From an uncultured Actinomycetes bacterium (GTDB taxonomy: Bacteria > Actinomycetota > Acidimicrobiia > Acidimicrobiales > Microtrichaceae), in the NCBI GenBank assembly GCA_903930035.1, contig CAIYXG010000421.1:1-5317 (forward strand): DNA of 5,317 nucleotides, in the 5' to 3' direction. The notes below the pieces were generated by a model that did no database searches, was not told where the DNA came from, and was given only the letters and a program-made list of their open reading frames with translations. Each line of letters opens with the position of its first letter. Position 1 is the stretch's first letter. A program made the translations under genes and the position numbers. This document shows, piece after piece, positions 1-5,317 of the stretch.

Positions 1-787
1 CGCCAGGACCGACGACGGCGACGTGTGGTGGGAGGAGATGACCGACGAGGCGCCCGCGCACCTGACCGACTGGCGGGGCAACGACTGGACCCCGGCGTCG
101 GAGACCCCGGCCGCGCACCCCAACGCCCGCTTCACCGCCCCGGCCTCGCAGTGCCCGTCGATCGCCCCCGAGTGGGAGGACCCGGCCGGCGTGCCGATCT
201 CGGCGATCCTCTTCGGCGGCCGACGCGCCACCAACGTGCCGCTCGTGACCCAGGCCTTCGACTGGCAGCACGGCGTGTTCCTGGGCTCGGTCATGAGCTC
301 GGAGAAGACCGCGGCCGCCGCCGGCAAGGTCGGCGACGTCCGCTTCGACCCGTTCGCGATGCTGCCCTTCATGGGCTACAACGTCGGCGACTACATCGGG
401 CACTGGCTCGAGATCGGCGGGGCGACGGACGCCGCCAAGCTGCCCAAGATGTTCTGGGTCAACTGGTTCCGGAAGTCCGACGACGGCTCGTTCCTCTGGC
501 CCGGGTTCGGCGACAACAGCCGGGTCCTCAAGTGGGTCATCGACCGGGTCAACGGCGAGGGCGAGGCCACCGAGACCGCCATCGGCCACGTGCCCACGGC
601 TGCCTCGCTCGACGTGTCCGGCCTCGACCTGGACGACGCGGCGGTGACGACGCTGCTCTCGGTCGACAACGAGGCCTGGCGCGGCGAGGTCGAGCTGATC
701 CGCGGCCACTTCGACTCGATCGGCGAGCGGCTGCCCGCGGCCATGCGCGACGAGCTGAGCGACCTGGAGAAGCGGCTCGCCAACTGA
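1..787 (+). CDS. pckG: Phosphoenolpyruvate carboxykinase (GTP), C-terminal part, 5' end outside window
   Basis: This cytosolic enzyme converts oxaloacetate and GTP to PEP, CO2 and GDP, the entry step of gluconeogenesis. The reading frame is open from base 2, and 261 residues are visible of a family usually near 600. The first visible residues, ending DGDVWWEEM, already match the family, so the GTG at 23 is an internal codon and not the start. The mobile-loop motif FGGRR lies at visible residues 71-75 (bases 212-226), followed by WQHGVF and the lid-like segment SEKTAAAAG. The guanine pocket is intact: WFRK with Phe156, then FLWPGFGDN with Phe164, Phe169 and Asn172, matching F517, F525, F530 and N533 of the vertebrate enzyme. 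The C-terminus is a normal acidic helical tail ending at TGA 785-787. No terminator hairpin is visible before the convergent gene 10 bp away. Family identity is essentially certain; only the N-terminal part cannot be judged. Confidence 0.97.
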   Translation, partial: ARTDDGDVWWEEMTDEAPAHLTDWRGNDWTPASETPAAHPNARFTAPASQCPSIAPEWEDPAGVPISAILFGGRRATNVPLVTQAFDWQHGVFLGSVMSSEKTAAAAGKVGDVRFDPFAMLPFMGYNVGDYIGHWLEIGGATDAAKLPKMFWVNWFRKSDDGSFLWPGFGDNSRVLKWVIDRVNGEGEATETAIGHVPTAASLDVSGLDLDDAAVTTLLSVDNEAWRGEVELIRGHFDSIGERLPAAMRDELSDLEKRLAN

Positions 788-797
788 GCGGGGCGGC

Positions 798-1187
798 TTA
801 GCGCATCCCGACCAGCACGGCCCGGATGCCCAGCCCCATCAGGAAGAGGCTGCCGCCGCCGTAGAGCAGGTACTGCCACGCGCGCAGGCTGTTGCGGTAC
901 GAGTAGAGGATCGCCACCGTGATGATGGCGACGAACCCGTAGAACATGTGGAACTGCGGCGCCTTCTGCTGGCCGCTGGCGACCATGTAGACGCCCAGCG
1001 CGACCTGCACGAAGATCGTGAGCTCGGCCACCACGACGAACCACCACAGGGCCTTGACCCGCAGTGGCCTGAGCCAGTGGGCGCCCAGCGCCCACAGCCC
1101 GACGAGCCCGTTGGCGAAGATCACCATCCAGGCCCACTCGTTGTGGACCTGGAGCACGGTGCCCAGGAGGTTGGCGGACGGCAGCAC
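798..1187 (-). CDS. Small four-helix membrane protein, function unknown
   Basis: The product is 129 residues if it starts at GTG 1187. Four hydrophobic helices are visible at about residues 17-38, 46-70, 79-97 and 104-126. Basic residues in the loops after helices 1 and 3 (R40, R43, K45; R98, R102) suggest that those loops face the cytoplasm and both termini face outward. His15 and His80 would then lie on the same outer side, at the starts of helices 1 and 3, with His37 on the inner side. The QVALG stretch in helix 2 and the later FHMFYGF motif faintly recall the four-helix half-domain of heme A synthase, so heme binding is possible but unproven. A stop codon 9 bases upstream of the start rules out an earlier start. 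GTG at 1157 (residue 11) is an alternative, and neither start has a Shine-Dalgarno sequence. It follows the PIG-L deacetylase gene by 23 bp and probably shares its transcript. I do not recognise a named family. Confidence 0.8.
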   Translation of the reverse strand: MLPSANLLGTVLQVHNEWAWMVIFANGLVGLWALGAHWLRPLRVKALWWFVVVAELTIFVQVALGVYMVASGQQKAPQFHMFYGFVAIITVAILYSYRNSLRAWQYLLYGGGSLFLMGLGIRAVLVGMR

Positions 1188-1210
1188 GGCGGCAGGCTAA
1201 CCGGCAGGGC

Positions 1211-2014
1211 CTACTGGTGGCCGAACAGGTCGGTGCGGAAGGGCTCGCCGTCGGGCCGGGGCGCCCCGTGCTCGATGTACCACTCGGTGCCGAAGGCCCC
1301 GGCGAAGGTGTCGTCGTCCATCTGGAGGAACCACGAGTCAGGACCGATCTGCGACTCGTGGGCCGTCATGGCGGCCCGCTTGGTCCCGAGGACCGCCCGG
1401 ACGTCGACCGCATGGGTGATGGCGGACTCCGGCATCCCGAAGTCCTCCATCTCCGACTCGTCGGGGACGCCGTCCGCAGGGGCCTCCTCGGCGGCCAGCA
1501 CCGCCTGGAGCTGGCGCCGCACGGCGTCGCGGTTCATGGTGACCTCGAACACCCGGGGCACGCCGGCGAGCTCCGCCGCACGGTGGCCGACGCGGTGCAC
1601 CTGCACGTGGTCCGGGTGGCCGTACCCGCCGTGGTGGTCGTAGACGGTCAGGACGTCGGCGGACTCCTCGGCCAGGATCGCCGCCAGCCGGGCCGCCGCC
1701 TGCTCGACGTCGGCCGAGGCGAACGAGTACGGGAACTCGTTGGCCGGGTCGCCGACCATGCCGGAGTCGACGTAGCCGAGGAACTCGACGCGGTGGGCGC
1801 CCAGCAGCTCGGCCGCGCGCAGCGTCTCGGTGATGCGCCGCTCCCAGAGCTGCTCGCCGTCGGCGAGCACGCCCTCGCGGGGCTCCCCGCGCTCGCCCCG
1901 GGTGGCCACCACCAGCACCACCCGGTGGCCGGCGGCCGCGGCCTGGACCATGGTGCCGCCGGAGGCGATGGCCTCGTCGTCGGGATGGGCGTGGAAGAGG
2001 ACGAGCGTGGCCAT
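1211..2014 (-). CDS. PIG-L/LmbE family zinc-dependent deacetylase
   Basis: The product is 267 residues and probably a cytosolic metallo-deacetylase that removes an acetyl group from an N-acetylglucosamine-like or related amide. The family signature AHPDDE is at residues 9-14 and the second motif GGYGHPDH at 129-136. By comparison with mycothiol deacetylase MshB, His10, Asp13 and His136 are the zinc ligands, Asp12 is the general base, and Tyr131 and His133 match the catalytic Tyr142 and His144. All active-site residues are therefore present. The N-terminal half is a Rossmann-like fold. The C-terminal third has an acidic insert at about 176-191 and ends in a family-like FGTEWYIE segment. MshB and the mycothiol-conjugate amidase Mca are the best-known actinobacterial relatives, but both are somewhat longer and the residues after HPDDE (AIASGG) match neither well, so the substrate is open. 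The ATG start lies one base after the racemase stop (TGACATG) with no Shine-Dalgarno sequence, so translation probably depends on coupling. Confidence 0.92.
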   Translation of the reverse strand: MATLVLFHAHPDDEAIASGGTMVQAAAAGHRVVLVVATRGERGEPREGVLADGEQLWERRITETLRAAELLGAHRVEFLGYVDSGMVGDPANEFPYSFASADVEQAAARLAAILAEESADVLTVYDHHGGYGHPDHVQVHRVGHRAAELAGVPRVFEVTMNRDAVRRQLQAVLAAEEAPADGVPDESEMEDFGMPESAITHAVDVRAVLGTKRAAMTAHESQIGPDSWFLQMDDDTFAGAFGTEWYIEHGAPRPDGEPFRTDLFGHQ

Positions 2015-2015
2015 G

Positions 2016-3179
2016 TCAGGCCAGCGCGCCGGAGCTGCGCAGCGCCTCGATGCGGGCGGCGTCCATGCCGAGCCACTCCCCGAGCACCTCGACGGTGTGC
2101 TGGCCCACGTGGGCCGGCGGGCGCTGGACCGCCGCGGCCGTACGGCTGAACCGCGGGGCCGGGGCCGGCTGGACGATCCCGGCGACCTCGGTAAAGGTGC
2201 CCCGCTCGACGTTGTGCGGGTGCTGCGTGGCCTCCTGCATCGTGAGCACCGGGGCGAAGCAGACGTCGGTCCCCTCCATGACGGCGCACCACTCGTCCCG
2301 GGTGCGGGTGGCGAAGATGGCGGCCAGCCGCTCCTTCATCTCGCCCCAGCGGGCCTTGTCGTTCTGGTTCGGGAGGGACTCGCCGCGCGACGCGTAGTCC
2401 TCCTCCAGGCCGGTGAGCTCGAGCAGCTCGGCGTAGAACTTGGGCTCGATCGAGCCGATCGACACGAACCCGCCGTCCTTGCACTCGTAGGTGTCGTAGT
2501 AGTGGGCGCCCGTGTCGAGCATGTTGGTGCCGCGCTCGGCGGACCAGATGCCCATGGCCGAGAACGCCCACATCATCATCATCAGGACGGCCGACCCGTC
2601 GACCATCGCGGCGTCCACCACCTGGCCCTGCCCGGACCGCTGCGCCTCGAGCAGCGCGCACACCACGCCGAAGGCCAGGAACATGGCGCCGCCGCCGAAG
2701 TCGCCGACCAGGTTGATGGGCGGCGTGGGCTTCTCGCCGTCGCGACCCAGGTGCGCCAGCACGCCGGCGAGCGCGATGTAGTTGATGTCGTGGCCGGCGG
2801 TCGGGGCGTACGGACCCTCCTGCCCCCACCCCGTCATGCGGCCGTACACCAGCCGGGGGTTGCGCGCGGCGCAGTCGTCGGGACCGAACCCGAGCCGCTC
2901 GGCCACACCGGGGCGGTACCCCTCGATCAGCACGTCGGCCTGCTCGACGAGGTCCATCAGCACGGCCACGCCCTCGGGCGACTTCAGGTCGAGGGCGACC
3001 GAGCGGCGGCCGCGGGAGAGCACGTCGGCCGGCGGGGTGGCGGGGTCGCCGCCCATGGCGTTCGACGCCCGGTCCACCCGGACCACGTCGGCCCCCATGT
3101 CGGACAGCATCATGGCGGCGAACGGACCGGGGCCGATGCCGGCGACCTCGATGATCTTGACTCCTTGCAGCGGGCCCAT
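2016..3179 (-). CDS. mcr: Alpha-methylacyl-CoA racemase (CaiB/BaiF CoA-transferase family)
   Basis: The product is 387 residues. It belongs to the family III CoA-transferase fold and most likely epimerises (2R)- and (2S)-2-methylacyl-CoA esters so that they can enter beta-oxidation. The N-terminus ([17 protein letters not shown]) is typical of racemases in this fold. His130 (in AGHDINY), Asp160 (in VGDFGGG) and Glu245 (in GSIEPKFY) correspond to the catalytic His126, Asp156 and Glu241 of the Mycobacterium tuberculosis racemase. The intervals of 30 and 85 residues are identical, which favours a racemase over a CoA-transferase: transferases use an Asp nucleophile without this set. [14 protein letters not shown] at about 220-233 is also racemase-like. 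ATG 3179 is chosen because the family N-terminus starts there and AGGAG sits 5 nt upstream; the frame stays open far upstream only because of GC bias. Four consecutive Met codons encode residues 200-203. The gene lies 62 bp after the hydrolase and 1 bp before the deacetylase. Substrates could be methyl-branched fatty acids or sterol side chains; this is inference. Confidence 0.94.
   Translation of the reverse strand: MGPLQGVKIIEVAGIGPGPFAAMMLSDMGADVVRVDRASNAMGGDPATPPADVLSRGRRSVALDLKSPEGVAVLMDLVEQADVLIEGYRPGVAERLGFGPDDCAARNPRLVYGRMTGWGQEGPYAPTAGHDINYIALAGVLAHLGRDGEKPTPPINLVGDFGGGAMFLAFGVVCALLEAQRSGQGQVVDAAMVDGSAVLMMMMWAFSAMGIWSAERGTNMLDTGAHYYDTYECKDGGFVSIGSIEPKFYAELLELTGLEEDYASRGESLPNQNDKARWGEMKERLAAIFATRTRDEWCAVMEGTDVCFAPVLTMQEATQHPHNVERGTFTEVAGIVQPAPAPRFSRTAAAVQRPPAHVGQHTVEVLGEWLGMDAARIEALRSSGALA
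2571..2583. repeat. Short (CAT)4 trinucleotide run inside the racemase gene
   Basis: Four tandem CAT units read on the minus strand as four ATG codons, giving Met200-Met203 of the racemase. It is in frame, so gain or loss of a unit would change the methionine count without a frameshift. The surrounding segment (about residues 196-206) is already Met-rich in the relative I remember from M. tuberculosis, so this is probably a family feature and not a contingency repeat. Confidence 0.7.
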
Positions 3180-3184
3180 GGGTG

Positions 3185-3189
3185 CTCCT
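3185..3189 (-). promoter_or_regulatory. Shine-Dalgarno site for the racemase gene
   Basis: On the minus strand AGGAG lies 5 nt before the ATG at 3179-3177. It is the only clear Shine-Dalgarno sequence at a gene start in the window and fixes the racemase start, excluding the long in-frame upstream extension. Its presence suggests that the racemase is translated independently within the transcript, unlike the coupled deacetylase gene that follows. Confidence 0.75.
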
Positions 3190-3207
3190 GGTTCCTGTAG
3201 GTCGGGG

Positions 3208-3239
3208 GGTGCGACGACGGTGGCCGGACGGTGCGACGA
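3208..3239. repeat. Pair of 10-bp direct repeats upstream of the racemase gene
   Basis: GGTGCGACGA occurs at 3208-3217 and again at 3230-3239, 22 bp apart start to start, or about two turns of the helix. Both copies lie in the 62-bp gap between the hydrolase stop and the racemase start. The spacing would let a regulator bind the same face of the DNA, but in such GC-rich DNA the pair may also be a chance or slippage product. No convincing minus-strand promoter was found next to it. Confidence 0.45.
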
Positions 3240-3241
3240 GT

Positions 3242-4135
3242 TCAGCCGGCGCGGCCGACGTTCTCGACGACGGCGTCGACGATCCGGTCCCAGTAGGGCT
3301 CGGGCAGGTCGTGGCCCATGCCGTCGAGCTGGTGGAAGCTGGCGCCCGGGACCAGCTCGGCCGTGCGCCGGCCGCCGCTGATGTCGACCAGGGGGTCGGC
3401 GTCGCCGTGCAGGACGGCGGTCGGGACCGCGAGCTGGCGCAGGTCGTCCTCGCGCGAGCCCGACGCCACGATGGCGCCGAACTGCCGCGGGGTCCCCTCG
3501 GGGTACCAGGCCCGGTCCACCAGCCGGCCGTGGAACTCCCGGGCGACGTCCTCGTCCCAGGTCGACCGGGTCGCGATCACGCGGGAGATGCGCATCGAGG
3601 AGGCCACCTTGTCCTCCCGGGTGACCGGCTCGTCGGTGCTGCCCACCCACTCGGCGAGCGCGGCGAGCACCTCGGCGTGGGGCAGGCCGACGTCGGGCGC
3701 CCCGGTGGTCGAGAACACCGAGGCCAGCGACCGCACCCGCTCCGGGTGCTCGATGGCCATGGTCTGGGCGATCATGCCGCCCATCGAGCAGCCCATGACG
3801 TGGGCCTGCTCGACCCCGAGGGCGTCGAGCACGCCCATGCCGTCGGCGGCCATGTCGCTCAGCGTGTACGGAGCCTCGACCGGCCCGCCGCCCATGCCGG
3901 CGGCGAACGCCGCGAGCGCGTCGAACGCCAGGCCGTCGTAGCGGGTGGACAGCCCCACGTCGCGGTTGTCGTAGCGGACGACGTGGAAGCCGCGGGCGGC
4001 GAAGCGGGCGCAGTACGCGTCCTGGAAGCCGATGCACTGCGCGCCGAGCCCCGAGACCATCAGCAGGGTCGGCCGGTCCGGGTCGCCGAAGGTGTCGTAG
4101 TAGAGGTCGATCCCGTTGGCGCTCGTGGTCGGCAT
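3242..4135 (-). CDS. Alpha/beta-fold hydrolase (esterase-like)
   Basis: The product is 297 residues with no signal peptide, so probably a cytosolic serine hydrolase. The nucleophile elbow GCSMG places Ser117 as nucleophile. Asp247 (in HGDADPLV) and His275 (in GMGHDLP) complete the triad in the expected order and spacing. The strand-loop motif SGLGAQ at 28-33 should form part of the oxyanion hole. [10 protein letters not shown] at 54-63 is typical of the subgroup that includes anthracycline methylesterase-like (RdmC-like) enzymes. A helical cap lies between about residues 145 and 225. The start at ATG 4135 is chosen because [17 protein letters not shown] is a normal beginning for this subgroup; the 47 extra in-frame residues upstream are low-complexity and would overlap galT. 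There is no Shine-Dalgarno sequence, and a leaderless transcript is plausible. It is the first gene of the minus-strand block, upstream of the acyl-CoA racemase, so an ester linked to branched-lipid metabolism is a guess. The substrate cannot be read from the sequence. Confidence 0.92.
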   Translation of the reverse strand: MPTTSANGIDLYYDTFGDPDRPTLLMVSGLGAQCIGFQDAYCARFAARGFHVVRYDNRDVGLSTRYDGLAFDALAAFAAGMGGGPVEAPYTLSDMAADGMGVLDALGVEQAHVMGCSMGGMIAQTMAIEHPERVRSLASVFSTTGAPDVGLPHAEVLAALAEWVGSTDEPVTREDKVASSMRISRVIATRSTWDEDVAREFHGRLVDRAWYPEGTPRQFGAIVASGSREDDLRQLAVPTAVLHGDADPLVDISGGRRTAELVPGASFHQLDGMGHDLPEPYWDRIVDAVVENVGRAG

Positions 4136-4141
4136 GGGCGA

Positions 4142-4171
4142 AGTGTTCTCGTCGGGCCACGACAGGGTCAA
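4142..4171 (-). promoter_or_regulatory. Candidate promoter for the hydrolase-racemase-deacetylase block
   Basis: On the minus strand, TTGACC (4171-4166) is followed after 18 bases by AACACT (4147-4142), which keeps the important second A and last T of a -10 hexamer but lacks the first T. Only six bases separate AACACT from the hydrolase ATG at 4135, so transcription would start at or next to the A of the ATG. That fits the missing Shine-Dalgarno sequence. The -35 match is good and the -10 match is weak. Confidence 0.4.
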
Positions 4172-4192
4172 GCCGTCCCCGCACCGCGCCGC

Positions 4193-4205
4193 TACGGTTG
4201 CCGCG
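4193..4205 (+). promoter_or_regulatory. Candidate leaderless promoter of galT-galK (-10 box TACGGT)
   Basis: TACGGT at 4193-4198 fits the TANNNT pattern of actinobacterial -10 boxes and is followed by seven bases and then the galT ATG at 4206. Transcription would begin on the A of the start codon, giving an mRNA without a leader. No Shine-Dalgarno sequence precedes the ATG, in agreement with this. No good -35 box was found 16-18 bases upstream, so the call rests on the -10 box and its position. Confidence 0.45.
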
Positions 4206-5081
4206 ATGACGGAGTCCGCCGACCCACCGACCCCGGGGCCCGACCTGCGGACCGACCCCCTCACCGGCAGGCCCACGGTGGTCGTCGGGTCGCGGCAGGG
4301 CCGGCCGAACCTCCCCCAGGCGGGCTGCCCGTTCTGCCCCGGCGGCCTCGAGGCGCCCGACGACTACGACGTGCGGTGGTTCACCAACCGCTGGCCCGCG
4401 CTCGGCGACGAGCGGTGCGAGGTCGTCCTCTACACGTCGGACCACGACGCCGAGTTCTGGTCGCTCGGGGTGGACGGCGCACGCAAGGTGGTCGACCTCT
4501 GGGCCGGGCGCACTGCGGCGCTCGGCGCCCGCGACGACGTCGACTACGTGCTCGTGTTCGAGAACCGCGGGACCGAGGTGGGCGCCACCATCCCCCACCC
4601 CCACGGACAGGTGTACGCCTTCGGGACGGTGCCGCCCGAGCCGCTCCGGGAGCTCGTGGACGGGGTCCTCGAGACCCCGCCCGACGAGCTGGTCGTCGCC
4701 ACCCGCGGCGCGTGGACGGCGTGGGTCCCGGCGGCGGCCTCGTGGCCCTTCGAGCTGCGTCTGGCGTCGTCCGACGGCGCCGGGGCCCTGACCGACGCGA
4801 CGTGCGACCGCGACGGGCTCGCTGCGCTGCTCGTCGACGTGCTGGCGCGCCTCGACCAGCTGTTCGACGCCCCCATGCCCTACATGCTCTGGATCCACCA
4901 GCGGCCGACCGACGGCGACGACTGGCCCGGCGCCCGGGTCCACGTGCACGTCGCACCGCTGCTGCGCGCGCCCGGCACCCCGCGGTTCGTGGCCGCCGGC
5001 GAGCTGGGGGCCGGCACGTACTTCAACCCCGTCGTCCCGGCCGACGCGGCCGCCCGGCTGCGGGACCTCCCCGGCGCATGA
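4206..5081 (+). CDS. galT: Galactose-1-phosphate uridylyltransferase
   Basis: GalT transfers UMP from UDP-glucose to galactose-1-phosphate in the Leloir pathway, in the cytosol. The product is 291 residues, clearly shorter than the E. coli enzyme of about 348. The active-site motif HPHGQ is at 131-135, with His133 as the nucleophile that carries UMP and Gln135 matching E. coli Gln168. The structural zinc site is Cys41, Cys44, His80 and His131. The second metal site is also complete: Glu149, His231, His246 and His248 match E. coli E182, H281, H296 and H298, with the same 16- and 15-residue intervals from the nucleophile and between the histidines. The missing length lies mainly in the N-terminal half, where Cys44 to His80 spans 36 residues against about 60. 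ATG 4206 is preferred over the GTG at 4116, whose extra 30 residues overlap the divergent hydrolase gene. galK overlaps the stop by ATGA. Identity is firm. Confidence 0.96.
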   Translation: MTESADPPTPGPDLRTDPLTGRPTVVVGSRQGRPNLPQAGCPFCPGGLEAPDDYDVRWFTNRWPALGDERCEVVLYTSDHDAEFWSLGVDGARKVVDLWAGRTAALGARDDVDYVLVFENRGTEVGATIPHPHGQVYAFGTVPPEPLRELVDGVLETPPDELVVATRGAWTAWVPAAASWPFELRLASSDGAGALTDATCDRDGLAALLVDVLARLDQLFDAPMPYMLWIHQRPTDGDDWPGARVHVHVAPLLRAPGTPRFVAAGELGAGTYFNPVVPADAAARLRDLPGA

Positions 5082-5317
5082 GCGGCCGGACCGTCCGGGC
5101 CCACGCGCCGGGCCGTGTGAACCTGGTCGGCGACCACACCGACTACATGGGCGGACCGGTCCTGCCCATGGCCGTCCACCTGGGCACCACCGTCGTCGGC
5201 ACCCGGGGCGGGCGCACGGTCGAGCTCACGTCGGACCAGGAGCCCGAGCCGCTCACCCTCCGGCTCCCGGCCGGCGAGCCCACGGCCGTCGAGCCCCGCT
5301 GGGGCCGCTACGTGGCC
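5078..5317 (+). CDS. galK: Galactokinase, N-terminal part, 3' end outside window
   Basis: Galactokinase phosphorylates alpha-D-galactose with ATP to give galactose-1-phosphate, the substrate of the adjacent galT product. Eighty residues are visible of a GHMP-family kinase usually near 360-400; the frame is open to the last base. The galactokinase signature is at residues 11-30: [20 protein letters not shown]. Arg13, His20 and Asp22 match the sugar-contacting Arg37, His44 and Asp46 of human GALK1. The residue matching Glu43 is Asp19, and the usual Asn after DY is Met24. The visible part ends in WGRYVA, which matches the W-x-x-Y-V segment found soon after in the family. The ATG overlaps the galT stop (ATGA, 5078-5081), so the two are translationally coupled and expressed from the galT promoter. 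No Shine-Dalgarno sequence is evident. Another GHMP kinase is unlikely because the sugar-binding motif is specific to galactokinases. Confidence 0.95.
   Translation, partial: MSGRTVRAHAPGRVNLVGDHTDYMGGPVLPMAVHLGTTVVGTRGGRTVELTSDQEPEPLTLRLPAGEPTAVEPRWGRYVA

Noticed and set aside
25..801. Overlapping plus-strand frame beside pckG, and the minus-strand frame 391-1137
   Set aside because: Their translations are Arg-rich or Ser/Arg-rich without motifs, and they conflict with pckG and the membrane-protein gene, which have clear protein character.
2571..2583. (CAT)4 run as a phase-variation repeat or His-tag-like sequence
   Set aside because: It is read as four Met codons on the coding strand, is only four units long, and changes in unit number would not shift the frame. 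Nothing points to a switching role.
1217..3200. Long plus-strand open frames opposite the deacetylase and racemase genes (1217-2149 and 1830-3200)
   Set aside because: They are antisense shadows with Arg/Gly/His-rich translations and no motifs, while the minus strand carries proteins with complete catalytic residues.
4116..4205. N-terminal extension of GalT from a GTG at 4116
   Set aside because: The extra 30 residues have no GalT similarity, would overlap the start of the divergent hydrolase gene and would span the promoter region. ATG 4206 with its -10 box fits better.
4136..4276. N-terminal extension of the alpha/beta hydrolase to 4276
   Set aside because: The 47 extra residues do not look like a signal peptide or a hydrolase segment and would overlap the start of galT. 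The family-like N-terminus begins at 4135.
2016..4949. A 977-codon minus-strand open frame running through the racemase gene and far upstream
   Set aside because: The upstream 590 codons translate to Arg-, Pro- and Gly-rich low-complexity sequence that overlaps the hydrolase in another frame and lies antisense to galT. The racemase family N-terminus and Shine-Dalgarno site fix the start at 3179. The open frame is a GC-bias artefact.
1..5317. A mobile element, defence system, CRISPR array or RNA gene
   Set aside because: No transposase, integrase, long inverted repeats, regularly spaced repeats, tRNA-like or rRNA-like sequence was seen. Nearly every base is taken up by seven metabolic or membrane genes, and the largest gap is 70 bp.

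Overview
The window is very GC-rich and densely coded, with strong G/C preference at third codon positions. It holds ordinary chromosomal metabolic genes and no sign of a mobile element, phage, CRISPR array or RNA gene. GTP-type PEP carboxykinase, an alpha-methylacyl-CoA racemase, a PIG-L deacetylase and starts without Shine-Dalgarno sequences all suggest an actinomycete. The overall flavour would suit Acidimicrobiia (Iamia/Ilumatobacter-like), but that placement is inferred from gene style, not from a marker gene.

Layout. (1) Bases 1-787, plus strand: the C-terminal 261 residues of GTP-dependent phosphoenolpyruvate carboxykinase (pckG), cut by the window edge. (2) Bases 798-4135, minus strand: four co-directional genes. 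In transcription order they are an alpha/beta hydrolase (4135-3242), an alpha-methylacyl-CoA racemase of the CaiB/BaiF fold (3179-2016), a PIG-L/LmbE zinc deacetylase (2014-1211) and a small four-helix membrane protein (1187-798). The racemase and deacetylase are separated by one base and the last two genes by 23 bases, so a single transcript is likely. This block converges on pckG with only 10 bp between the stop codons. (3) Bases 4136-4205: a 70-bp divergent promoter region. (4) Bases 4206-5317, plus strand: galT, then galK, overlapping by ATGA; galK runs off the window.

How they work together. galT and galK form a Leloir-pathway pair: GalK makes galactose-1-phosphate and GalT exchanges it with UDP-glucose. 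pckG supplies PEP for gluconeogenesis. The minus-strand block has a recognisable racemase for 2-methyl-branched acyl-CoA, usually part of branched-lipid or sterol side-chain beta-oxidation. The hydrolase could release or process an ester substrate, but the roles of the hydrolase, deacetylase and membrane protein in a shared pathway are not established by the sequence.

I found no convincing undescribed system. The points most worth a second look are the uncharacterised membrane protein with its conserved-looking histidines, the apparent leaderless divergent promoters, the Glu-to-Asp change in the galactokinase sugar-binding motif, and the unusually compact GalT.
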